From AC-32 sp963717725 (lineage in GTDB: Bacteria > Actinomycetota > Thermoleophilia > Gaiellales > Gaiellaceae): DNA of 64,000 nt. The position numbers and the translations under genes were made by a program. The notes under the pieces are model-generated. The model was not told the origin of the DNA and made no database searches. It saw only the letters and a program-made list of their open reading frames with translations. Shown in pieces: positions 6,856 through 15,370 of this stretch; position 1 is the stretch's first letter, and every line of letters starts with the position of its first letter. The stretch lies in contig CAVQWS010000010.1 in the NCBI GenBank assembly GCA_963717725.1, positions 192,354 to 256,353 on the forward strand. Direction: 5' to 3'.

Positions 6856-7692
6856 GTGACCGACCTTCTCCGCGTGGCCTGCGTGCAGATGACGAGCGGC
6901 CCGGACAAGGCGGCGAATCTCGAGACGGCGGAGCGGCTCGTCGCGCGCGCCGCCGCGACCGGCGCCGACCTGGTCGCGCTGCCGGAGAAGTGGAACGCGA
7001 TCGGGACGACCGAGCAGCTGCACGCGGCCGCCGAGCCGCTCGAGGGCGGCGAGTCGGTGGAGGCGATGGCCGACTGGGCGCGACGCCACGGGATCACGCT
7101 CGTCGGCGGCTCGATCTCCGAGCAGCGCGAGGGCCGCGAGAAGCTCTCCAACACGTCGCTTGCCTTCGGGCCCGACGGCGAGCTGCTCGGGCTCTACCGC
7201 AAGATCCACCTCTTCGACGTCGAGGTCGGCGGGGTCGTCTACCGCGAGTCAGAGGCCGAGGAGCCGGGCGCGGAGCCCGTCGTCGTGCGCGGCGAGGGCT
7301 GGCCCGTCGGGCTGACGGTCTGCTACGACGTCCGCTTTCCCGAGCTCTACCGGATCCTCGCGCTCGAGGGCGCGGAGCTCGTGACCGTCCCCGCGCACTT
7401 CACCACGCCGACCGGCAAGGACCACTGGCACGTTCTGCTGCGCGCCCGGGCGATCGAAAACCAGTACTTCGTCGCGGCGCCGGCACAGGTGGGGGAGACG
7501 CTGCCGGGGAGGCCCGCCTACGGGCGCTCGCTGATCGTCGACCCCTGGGGGATCGTGCTCGCACAGGCGTCGGACGAGGAGACGGTGATCACGGCGGAGC
7601 TCGACCGCGCGCTGCTGCGTTCGGTGCGGGAGAAGCTGCCCTCGCTGAAGAACCGCCAGGCCGACGCGTACCGCTGGCCGGCGAGCGTCTGA
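6856..7692 (+). CDS. carbon-nitrogen hydrolase (nitrilase superfamily, Nit-like)
   Basis: A 278-residue amidase of the nitrilase superfamily. The catalytic triad is visible as Glu44 (LPEKWN), Lys116 (YRKIHLFD) and Cys156 (VCYDVRFPELYR). The IHLFD and CYDVRFPELYR blocks resemble the Nit1/Nit2 branch, whose studied members hydrolyse deaminated glutathione or omega-amides; that activity is inferred. Cytoplasmic. The start is the GTG at 6856 just after the TATCCT box; upstream in-frame codons lie in the divergent promoter. The stop overlaps the next gene. Confidence 0.9.
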   Translation: MTDLLRVACVQMTSGPDKAANLETAERLVARAAATGADLVALPEKWNAIGTTEQLHAAAEPLEGGESVEAMADWARRHGITLVGGSISEQREGREKLSNTSLAFGPDGELLGLYRKIHLFDVEVGGVVYRESEAEEPGAEPVVVRGEGWPVGLTVCYDVRFPELYRILALEGAELVTVPAHFTTPTGKDHWHVLLRARAIENQYFVAAPAQVGETLPGRPAYGRSLIVDPWGIVLAQASDEETVITAELDRALLRSVREKLPSLKNRQADAYRWPASV

Positions 7693-8468
7693 TCTCGCGC
7701 CGGGGGCTGACCCTCGGCGAGCCCTTTTCGGGCGGGTTCGCGTCGGAGCTCGTCGTGCCCGTGACGACGGCGGACGGCGAGCAGGCGGTGTTGAAGGTGC
7801 AGCAGCCGCACCGCGAGAGCGAGCACGAGGCGGCCGCGCTCGAGCTCTGGGACGCCGACGGTGCGGTCCGGCTACTCGACTCCGAGCCCGAAGAGCGCGC
7901 GCTGCTGCTGGAGCGCTGCGTGCCAGGGACGCCGCTCTCGGCGGTGGGCGGGGAGGCCGCGCTGGACGTCTTCGTCGAGCTGCTGCCGCGGCTCTGGAAG
8001 CCGGCGGGCGCGCCGTTCAGCACGCTGGCCGCGGAGGCCGCCTGGTGGGCCGACTCGCTGGGGGAGACCTGGGAGCGGTTCGCCCGGCCGTTCGAGCGGC
8101 GCCTGCTCGACGCCGCGCTCGAGGCGCTGCTGGAGCTGCCGCGGACACAGGGCCCGCAGGTGCTGCTGCATCAGGACCTGCACGGCGACAACGTCCTCGC
8201 GGCGCAGCGCGAGCCGTGGCTGGCGATCGACCCGAAGCCGCTCGTCGGCGAGCGCGAGTTCGGGATCGCGCCGGTCGTGCGCTCGCGAGAGCTCGGCCAC
8301 TCCAGGCGTGACGTCTTGAACCGTTTCGACCGCCTGACCGCCGAGCTCGGCCTCGACCGCGAGCGGGCGCGCGGCTGGACGATCGCCCAGACGATCGCCT
8401 GGGCCTTCGACGGCGACGTCCGGCAGACGCACGTCGAGAGCGCCCGCTGGCTGTTAGAAGCCAGCTGA
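7689..8468 (+). CDS. aminoglycoside/hydroxyurea-type phosphotransferase
   Basis: About 259 residues, kinase-like fold of the APH(6)/hydroxyurea phosphotransferase type. A glycine-rich loop (GEPFSGGFASELVV) is followed by the catalytic Brenner-type motif LLHQDLHGDN and the metal-binding AIDPKPLVGERE. It phosphorylates a small molecule in the cytoplasm; true substrate unknown and an antibiotic role should not be assumed. There is no ATG, GTG or TTG early enough to include the nucleotide loop. The best candidate is CTG at 7689, which overlaps the nitrilase stop as CTGA. It overlaps the HAD gene by one base. Confidence 0.78.
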   Translation: MISRRGLTLGEPFSGGFASELVVPVTTADGEQAVLKVQQPHRESEHEAAALELWDADGAVRLLDSEPEERALLLERCVPGTPLSAVGGEAALDVFVELLPRLWKPAGAPFSTLAAEAAWWADSLGETWERFARPFERRLLDAALEALLELPRTQGPQVLLHQDLHGDNVLAAQREPWLAIDPKPLVGEREFGIAPVVRSRELGHSRRDVLNRFDRLTAELGLDRERARGWTIAQTIAWAFDGDVRQTHVESARWLLEAS

Positions 8469-9160
8469 TGCTGCGCGCCGTTCTCTTCGACGTCGACTTC
8501 ACCATCGCCCGGCCGGGACCGGAGCTCGGTCCCGAGGGGTATCAGCGGATGGGCGAGCGCTTCGGCCTCGAGCTCGATCCCTCGCGCTACGGCGAGGCGC
8601 GGGAGCGGGCGGTCGAGGGGATCAAGCGCCATCCTGAGCTCGAGCACGACGAGGAGATCTGGGTCGCGTTCACCGAGCGGATCATCCGCGGCATGGGCGG
8701 CGACGCCGACAGCGCCTACCAGTGCGCGGTCGAGATGACCGGGGCCTGGGAGCACGCCGAGCACTTCGAGCTGTTCGAGGACGCGCCGCCGGTGCTGGAG
8801 GAGCTCCGCATGCAGGAGCTGAAGCTCGGGCTCGTCTCGAACACCGGCCGCGACCTCGACGCCTTCGTCGCGCATCACCGCCTCCAGGTCGACGCGGCGC
8901 TCGGCTCCGGTGCCTTCGGGCGGACGAAGCCGCACCCGACGATCTTCCGCGCCGTGCTCGAGCGGCTGGGAGTCGAGCCGGAGGAGGCCGCGATGGTCGG
9001 CGACTCGATCGAGGACGACATCGAGGGCGCGCACGCCGCCGGAATCGAGCGCGCACTCCTGCTCGACCGCGAGGACCGCCATCCCGAGGTCGCCGACCGG
9101 CTGCCGGACCTCTTCGCCCTCCCGGCCGCGCTGGGGCTGAATCGCCCGGGCGCGGTCTAA
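8468..9160 (+). CDS. HAD-family hydrolase
   Basis: A 230-residue haloacid-dehalogenase-type phosphatase with all four motifs: I FDVDFT (residues about 8-13, nucleophile Asp), II VSNTG, III Lys in GRTKPHP, and IV GDSIEDD. A helical cap lies between motifs I and II. Probably hydrolyses a small phosphorylated metabolite in the cytoplasm. Its ATG overlaps the phosphotransferase stop (TGATG), so nitrilase, kinase and phosphatase form one tightly coupled operon; a kinase and phosphatase side by side hint at phosphate cycling on a common metabolite, which is inference. Confidence 0.88.
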   Translation: MLRAVLFDVDFTIARPGPELGPEGYQRMGERFGLELDPSRYGEARERAVEGIKRHPELEHDEEIWVAFTERIIRGMGGDADSAYQCAVEMTGAWEHAEHFELFEDAPPVLEELRMQELKLGLVSNTGRDLDAFVAHHRLQVDAALGSGAFGRTKPHPTIFRAVLERLGVEPEEAAMVGDSIEDDIEGAHAAGIERALLLDREDRHPEVADRLPDLFALPAALGLNRPGAV

Positions 9161-9163
9161 ACT
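9158..9163 (+). promoter_or_regulatory. -10 box, leaderless start
   Basis: TAAACT (which includes the TAA stop of the HAD gene) ends 6 bases before the GTG of the TetR gene at 9170; there is no Shine-Dalgarno sequence. Confidence 0.5.
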
Positions 9164-9169
9164 TCGCGG

Positions 9170-9787
9170 GTGCCCAACCGGTCGAACGCGCAGGAGGAGA
9201 AGCGCCGACTGCTGCTGGATGCGGCAGTGCGCGTCTTCGCGCGCAAGGGCTATCACGCGAGCCGCGTCGGGGATATCGCCGAGGAGGCGGGCGTCGCATA
9301 CGGGCTGCTCTACCACTACTTCCAGTCGAAGGAGGAAGTGCTCCTGACCGTCTTCCGCGAGACCTGGCGAGCGCTGATCGAGACGATCAGGAGCGTCGAG
9401 CAGACGGGTGACCCGCCGCGCGAGCAGCTGCGCAAGGTCGCGGAGATCCTGCTGCGCTCATGGGCACGCAATCCCGACCTCGTGCGCGTGCTCGTGCTCG
9501 AGGTGACGCGCAGCCAGCACCTCCCGGGCGAGATGGACGAGATCGTCGAGTCCTTCGCAGCGATCCAGGAGATCGTCGAGCGCGGCCAGGCCGACGGCAC
9601 GATCAGGGCCGACCTCGACGCGCGGCTCGCGAGCTACATCTTCTACGGGGCGGTCGAGGAGCTCTTGACGGGTTGGGTGCTCGGACGGCTGCCCGACTCC
9701 GAGGAAGACGTCGCCCGCGCCGAGCGCACGCTGGTCGAGATCGTCACGGGCGGGCTCGCCCCCGAGCTCGCGACGGCCGGCCGCTAG
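9170..9787 (+). CDS. TetR-family transcriptional regulator
   Basis: A 205-residue TetR-type repressor. The N-terminal helix-turn-helix (about 10-55) reads AAVRVFARKGYHASRVGDIA then AEEAGVAYGLLYHYFQSKEE, a textbook TetR domain; the rest is a helical ligand-binding/dimer domain. Its stop overlaps the GTG of the following MFS transporter (TAGTG), the usual regulator-transporter arrangement, so it probably controls that gene in response to the transported compound. It is also the only TetR protein near the palindrome at 13331. Confidence 0.92.
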   Translation: MPNRSNAQEEKRRLLLDAAVRVFARKGYHASRVGDIAEEAGVAYGLLYHYFQSKEEVLLTVFRETWRALIETIRSVEQTGDPPREQLRKVAEILLRSWARNPDLVRVLVLEVTRSQHLPGEMDEIVESFAAIQEIVERGQADGTIRADLDARLASYIFYGAVEELLTGWVLGRLPDSEEDVARAERTLVEIVTGGLAPELATAGR

Positions 9788-11082
9788 TGGCGACCACAGC
9801 GGAGTCCCAGGCGCTTGTCGCCGCGCCGCCGGTTCGCCGGAGCCTGATCTGGTCGCTCGGGCTCGGCGCGTTCGGGCTTGCCTTCTCGGTCACGACCATC
9901 TCGGTCGCGCTGCCGCCGCTACTGCACACGTTCACGGACTCGGGCACGCTGATCGGCGTCGCGATCGGCGCGGAGGGCCTGTTCGCGCTGACGCTCTCGC
10001 CGATTGTCGGGCCTTGGAGCGACTCGTTCCACACGCCGCTCGGCCGTCGGCGGCCTTTCATGCTCGTCGCGATCGGCCCGATGGCGTTCTGCCTGTTGCT
10101 GATCGGATTCATGCCGAACCTCTGGACGACGGTGCTGCTCGTGCTGGCGTTCTACTTCGCCTACTACCTGTACGAGCCGCCGTACCGCGGGCTCTACCCC
10201 GACGTGCTGCCGCCGACCGCGTACGGGCGCGCCCAGGGGATCCAGCACGTGCTGCGCGGGATCGCGCTCGGAATCGCCCTCGTCGGCGGCAACTTCCTGC
10301 TCAAGGCGTGGCTGCCGGCCCCATTTCTGGTCGCGGCGTTCGTCACCTCGGCCGCGTGCGGCGCGACGATCCTGCTCGTGCGCGAGGACGGCGGCCACGG
10401 GCACGTCTTCGAGGGGTTCGGCGCCTACATCAAGCAGAGCTGGCACATCTTCTGGGACGACGGCGACGTGCGACGCTTCCTGATCGCGAACTCCGCCTGG
10501 GAGGGGACGTTCGCCGCGGCCCGCAGCTTCGTGATCCTCTACGTGATCGAGGGGTTGCACGAGTCGCAGACCGTCTCCGGCGAGATCCTGGCCGCGGTGG
10601 CCGGCGGCTACGTCGTGGCAGCGCTGTTCTCGGGGCGCCTGGGGGACAGGTTCGGGCTCGCGCGGGTGATCTTCTTTGCGTCGTTCGTCTACGGGACGGG
10701 GTTCCTCGTCGGCGGGCTCGCGCAGGAGTGGCACAGCTGGTACCTCGGCCTGATCGGCGTGGTCGCGATCGCCGGCGGCACGGTGATGACCCTCGCGTGG
10801 GGGCTGCTCTACAAGATCGTGCCGGAGGAGCATCGCGGCGCCGCCTCGGGGCTCGCGACGACGACGAAGGGGATCGGCCTGCTCGTCGGCGCGCCACTCG
10901 CCGGGCTGGCGATCGACGTCGCCAAGCCGTACCTGGGCGCGACGAACGGCTACCAGATCCTGTGGCCGGTCTGCGGCCTCGGGATCCTCGGCGCGATCCC
11001 GCTGCTGGTGCGGCTGATGGCGGTCGAAGACGAGCGCGCGCAGGCCCCGGTGCCGGCAACGCCGCCGCCGTCTGTGCCGTAG
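9787..11082 (+). CDS. MFS transporter, sugar-type (SLC45/GPH-like)
   Basis: A 431-residue transporter with about 12 membrane spans. The segments GPWSDSFHTPLGRRRPF and YYLYEPPYRGLYPDVLP resemble the SLC45/GPH-like branch of the superfamily, many members of which carry sugars with protons; substrate assignment is inference. The C-terminus is proline-rich (PVPATPPPSVP). The GTG start at 9787 overlaps the TetR stop by one base. It ends 10 bases before a convergent acyl-CoA dehydrogenase. Confidence 0.85.
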   Translation: MATTAESQALVAAPPVRRSLIWSLGLGAFGLAFSVTTISVALPPLLHTFTDSGTLIGVAIGAEGLFALTLSPIVGPWSDSFHTPLGRRRPFMLVAIGPMAFCLLLIGFMPNLWTTVLLVLAFYFAYYLYEPPYRGLYPDVLPPTAYGRAQGIQHVLRGIALGIALVGGNFLLKAWLPAPFLVAAFVTSAACGATILLVREDGGHGHVFEGFGAYIKQSWHIFWDDGDVRRFLIANSAWEGTFAAARSFVILYVIEGLHESQTVSGEILAAVAGGYVVAALFSGRLGDRFGLARVIFFASFVYGTGFLVGGLAQEWHSWYLGLIGVVAIAGGTVMTLAWGLLYKIVPEEHRGAASGLATTTKGIGLLVGAPLAGLAIDVAKPYLGATNGYQILWPVCGLGILGAIPLLVRLMAVEDERAQAPVPATPPPSVP

Positions 11083-11091
11083 CCGACCGCG

Positions 11092-12303
11092 CTAGCGAGA
11101 CTGCGCCAACGCAGGCGCCCACGCGGCCATCGGCGAGACGTCGCCGTCGCCGTTCAGCCGCCGGTAGCCGAGCGCGTGCTCGGCCTGCATCAGCTTGTGG
11201 ATCTGCGTCGTGCCCTCGTAGATGATCGGTGCCCGCGCGTTGCGGAAGTAGCGCTCGATCCCGTACTCCGCCGAGTACCCGTACGCGCCGTGCACCTGGA
11301 TCGCCAGATGCGCCGCGCGGAACGCCGACTCGGTCGCGTGCCACTTCGCCAGCGAGGTCTCGCGCGTGTTCCGCACGCCCTGGTTCTTCAGCCACGCCGC
11401 CTGCATCACGAGCAGCTTCGACGTCTCGTAGCCGAGCACCATCTCCGCGATCATGTCCTGGACGAACTGGTACTTGCCGATCGGCTGCCCGAACGTCTCC
11501 CGCTCGCGCGCGTACTCGACCGACCGCTCCAGGCACGCGCGCACGACGCCGCACGCGCCGGCCGCGACCGTGAACCGCCCCTGGTCGAGCCCGTACATCG
11601 CGATCTCGAAGCCCTGGCCCTCCTCGCCGACCAGGTTCTCGGCCGGCACCTCGACGTTCTCGAAGAAGAGCTCGCCCGTCGAGCCCGCCCAGACGCCGAG
11701 CTTGTGCTCGGTCTCGCGCGTCGTGACGCCCGGCCACTCGCGCTCGACGATGAACGCGGAGATGCCCTTGTGCTTCGCCTGCGGATCCGTCTTGGCGAAG
11801 ACGAGCTGGTGGTCGGCGACGGTCGCGTACGAGATCCAGTTCTTCTGGCCGTTCAACACATACGAGTCGCCCTCGCGCCGCGCCGTCGTGAGCATCGCGG
11901 CCACGTCCGACCCCGCCGCCGGCTCGGTCAGGCCGAAGCAGGCGAGCTTCTCGCCCTTCGCCTGCGGCACGAGGTAGCGCTGCTTCTGCTCCTCCGAGCC
12001 GTAGCGCAGCAGCGAGAGCGAGTTCAGCCCCACGTGCACCGAGATCAGCGTCCGGAAAGCGGCCTCGCCGCGCTCGATCTCCTCGCACGCGAGCGCCTCG
12101 GCGACGAAGTCGAGCCCGGCCCCGCCGTACTCCTCCGGGATCACGATCCCGAGCAGCCCCAGCTCGGCCATTCCAGCGATCACATCCAGGTCGAGGTGGT
12201 GGTTGATGTCGTTCTCGATCGCGTTCGGGAGCACGCGCTCGTCGACGAACGAACGCACCGTGTCCTGAATCAGCCGCTGTTCCGGAGTAAGGTCGAAGTC
12301 CAT
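11092..12303 (-). CDS. acyl-CoA dehydrogenase
   Basis: A 403-residue flavoprotein that introduces a 2,3 double bond into acyl-CoA esters, passing electrons to electron-transfer flavoprotein. Seen: N-terminal MDFDLTPEQRLIQDTVRSF, the FAD/substrate block CFGLTEPAAGSDVAAM, the signature region GIERYFRNARAP and the catalytic-base motif IYEGTTQIHKLMQ near residue 375. Its ATG (12303) is interlocked with the ATG of the divergent enolase-like gene in one CATG. A TAGACT box lies 7 bases upstream, inside the other gene, so it is probably leaderless. Confidence 0.93.
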   Translation of the reverse strand: MDFDLTPEQRLIQDTVRSFVDERVLPNAIENDINHHLDLDVIAGMAELGLLGIVIPEEYGGAGLDFVAEALACEEIERGEAAFRTLISVHVGLNSLSLLRYGSEEQKQRYLVPQAKGEKLACFGLTEPAAGSDVAAMLTTARREGDSYVLNGQKNWISYATVADHQLVFAKTDPQAKHKGISAFIVEREWPGVTTRETEHKLGVWAGSTGELFFENVEVPAENLVGEEGQGFEIAMYGLDQGRFTVAAGACGVVRACLERSVEYARERETFGQPIGKYQFVQDMIAEMVLGYETSKLLVMQAAWLKNQGVRNTRETSLAKWHATESAFRAAHLAIQVHGAYGYSAEYGIERYFRNARAPIIYEGTTQIHKLMQAEHALGYRRLNGDGDVSPMAAWAPALAQSR

Positions 12304-12316
12304 GGCAGAGAGTCTA
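12288..12316. promoter_or_regulatory. interlocked divergent leaderless promoters
   Basis: Rightward TAAGGT (12288-12293) lies 8 bases before the ATG at 12302. Leftward TAGACT (12316 to 12311) lies 7 bases before the ATG at 12303. The two start codons share the palindrome CATG (12301-12304), so each promoter sits inside the first codons of the opposite gene. Neither gene has a Shine-Dalgarno sequence. Confidence 0.6.
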
Positions 12317-13336
12317 TGGAAGCGCCTCGGCCCAGCCCCGCTCGAGGTCGAGGTCTACGAGCTCGAGCGGCTCGAGCAGCCGGTGACGCGAGGCTTCACC
12401 CGCGTGACCACCGTCGTGCACCTGCGCGGCGGCGGCCACGAGGGGCTGGGCGAGGACGTCACCTGGTACCCCGAGCACCATGACCGCGAGCAGCAGGCCG
12501 GAGCCGTCCTGCCGCTCGCCGGCAGCTGGACGCTGGAGTCGTTCTCCGACGCGCTCGACATGCCCGACCCGCATCGGCGCTGGGCGTACGAGAGCTCCGC
12601 GCTCGACCTCGCGCTGCGACAGGCCGGCACCACCCTCGCCGCCGCCGCCGGCCGCGAGTCGCGCCCGGTCACGTTCGTGGTCTCGCCGGGGCTCGGCAAC
12701 CCGCCGACGAGCCGCGTTGTCCTGCGCTGGCTCGAGCTCGACGCGAACCACCGCTTCAAGCTCGACCCGGCGACCGACTGGACCGACCAGCTGATCGAGG
12801 CGCTCGCCGACACGGGGGCGATCGTGACGGCCGACTACAAGGCCTACTACCTCACCGAGAACGACCCGCCGCCGGACCCGGATCTCTACCGTCGCGTTGC
12901 CGAGGGCTTTCCCGAGGCCTACCTCGAGGACCCCGCCCTGAACGACGAGACTGAGGCTGTGCTCGCGCCGCACCGCGAACGCGTCACCTGGGACGCGCCG
13001 ATCCACTCGGTCGCCGACGTCGAGGCGCTCGCCTGGCCGCCGCGCGTGCTCAACTCGAAGCCCTCGCGCTTCGGCCGCCTGCGCGAGGTGCTCGCCTTCT
13101 ACGACCACTGCGCCGCGAACGGGATCTCTCTCTACGGGGGCGGCATGTTCGAGCTCGGCCCCGGCCGCGGGCAGATCCAGTACCTGGCCTCGCTGTTCCA
13201 CCCGGACGGGCCGAACGACGTCGCGCCGCGCGCCTACAACGATCCCGAGCCGCGGCCCGGGTTGCCGCCGAGCCCGCTCCCCGCGGCCCCGGAAGACAGG
13301 GGCTTTCGTTGGCGCGAGCCCGGCGCTACTCTTTGA
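12302..13336 (+). CDS. enolase-superfamily protein (muconate cycloisomerase/OSBS-like)
   Basis: A 344-residue protein with the capping domain (about 12-110) and a TIM-barrel of the enolase superfamily. Candidate catalytic and metal residues are visible in order: RFKLDP (Lys), TADYKAYY (Asp), YLEDPAL (Glu/Asp), TWDAPIHS (Asp) and LNSKPSRFG (Lys). This D-E-D plus two-lysine arrangement is that of the muconate cycloisomerase/o-succinylbenzoate synthase subgroup. The reaction is an acid-sugar or carboxylate enolisation; substrate unknown. No menaquinone genes are nearby, so a menC role is unlikely. Its stop lies inside the palindrome upstream of the next gene. Confidence 0.75.
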   Translation: MAESLWKRLGPAPLEVEVYELERLEQPVTRGFTRVTTVVHLRGGGHEGLGEDVTWYPEHHDREQQAGAVLPLAGSWTLESFSDALDMPDPHRRWAYESSALDLALRQAGTTLAAAAGRESRPVTFVVSPGLGNPPTSRVVLRWLELDANHRFKLDPATDWTDQLIEALADTGAIVTADYKAYYLTENDPPPDPDLYRRVAEGFPEAYLEDPALNDETEAVLAPHRERVTWDAPIHSVADVEALAWPPRVLNSKPSRFGRLREVLAFYDHCAANGISLYGGGMFELGPGRGQIQYLASLFHPDGPNDVAPRAYNDPEPRPGLPPSPLPAAPEDRGFRWREPGATL

Positions 13337-13354
13337 CTGACTAGTCAATCAAAG
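13331..13354. promoter_or_regulatory. 24-bp palindromic operator, TetR type
   Basis: CTTTGACTGACTAGTCAATCAAAG is an inverted repeat centred on CTAG with a single mismatched pair out of twelve. Its right end is 7 bases before the ATG of the acyl-CoA dehydrogenase at 13362, and its left half covers the stop codon of the upstream gene. Its size and symmetry suit a TetR-family dimer. A protein bound here would cover the start region of the dehydrogenase-SDR operon. Confidence 0.75.
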
Positions 13355-13361
13355 GGTAGAA

Positions 13362-14529
<1,168 letters not shown>

Positions 14530-14540
<11 letters not shown>

Positions 14541-15348
14541 AGTAGATCTTTCCGGACGGGTCGCGCTCGTCACCGGGAGCTCGCGGGGTCTCGGGCGCGC
14601 GGACGCGCTCGCATTGGCGCGCGCCGGCGCCGACGTGGTGCTCGCGGACATCCAGCTCGAGTCCGAGGCCGGCGCCGACGAGTACGGACCGCTTGCCCAG
14701 GCGGCGCGCGAGCAGGGCCTCGTGTACACCGAGCAGACCGCTCAGGAGATCCGCGGGCTCGGCCGTCGCGCACTGGCTGTGCTCTGCGACGTGACCGACC
14801 GCGCGCAGGTCGAGGCCGCGGCGAACGGCGAGCTCGGCCCGGCCGACATCCTCGTCGCCAACGCGGGCCTCTTCGACCACGTCGCCCGCCTGGAGGACCA
14901 GTCGCCCGAGCTCTGGGAGCGCGACCTGCAGGTCAACCTGACCGGCGTCTTCAACTGCGCCCAGGCCGTCTGGCCGGCGATGGTCGAGCGCGGCTGGGGC
15001 CGGATCGTGACCATGTCCTCGGTGGTCGGCGAGCTCGGCGGCTTCGGCCAGGCGAGCTACGCGGCGACGAAGGCCGGGGTGCTCGGCCTGACGAAGACGC
15101 TGGCGCTCGAAGGCGCCCGCGACGGCATCACGGCCAACGCGATCGTGGCCGGGATCATCGGCACCGAGGCTTTCGGCTTCGGCAACCCGGAGATGAACGA
15201 GCGCATGGTCAGGCGCACCGCCATGCGACGCCCCGGCACGCCGGAGGAGATCGCGAACGTGGTCGCCTTCCTCAGCTCGGACCTGGCCTCGTACGTCACC
15301 GGGGCGGCGATCCCGGTGACCGGCGGAATCGATCTCTTCACGTTCTGA
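14530..15348 (+). CDS. short-chain dehydrogenase/reductase
   Basis: A 272-residue classical SDR. NAD(P)-binding TGSSRGLG (about 16-23), the structural NAG (about 108-110), and catalytic Ser-Tyr-Lys in MSSVVGELGGFGQASYAATK. An insertion around 45-75 lengthens the protein compared with a typical 250-residue member. Likely a 3-hydroxyacyl-CoA or alcohol dehydrogenase following the acyl-CoA dehydrogenase step; that placement is inferred from overlap with the gene upstream. GTG start at 14530, within the dehydrogenase coding end. Confidence 0.88.
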
Positions 15349-15357
15349 ACTCGCCGC

Positions 15358-15363
15358 TACACT
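15358..15363 (+). promoter_or_regulatory. -10 box, leaderless start
   Basis: TACACT ends 7 bases before the TTG at 15371, with no Shine-Dalgarno sequence. It fits the recurrent leaderless spacing in this window. Confidence 0.5.
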
Positions 15364-15370
15364 CCCTGTC

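Noticed and set aside
7689..8468. acquired aminoglycoside resistance gene
   Set aside because: The fold matches the phosphotransferase family, but it is coupled to nitrilase and HAD genes with no mobile element, and base composition looks like its neighbours. A metabolic kinase is more likely.
9919..12088. long minus-strand and plus-strand frames over the MFS and acyl-CoA dehydrogenase genes
   Set aside because: Low-complexity Arg/Ala/Pro proteins; the opposite strand or other frame carries clear MFS and dehydrogenase motifs.
12302..13336. menC (o-succinylbenzoate synthase)
   Set aside because: Active-site pattern is compatible, but no other menaquinone gene is nearby and the context is acyl-CoA metabolism.
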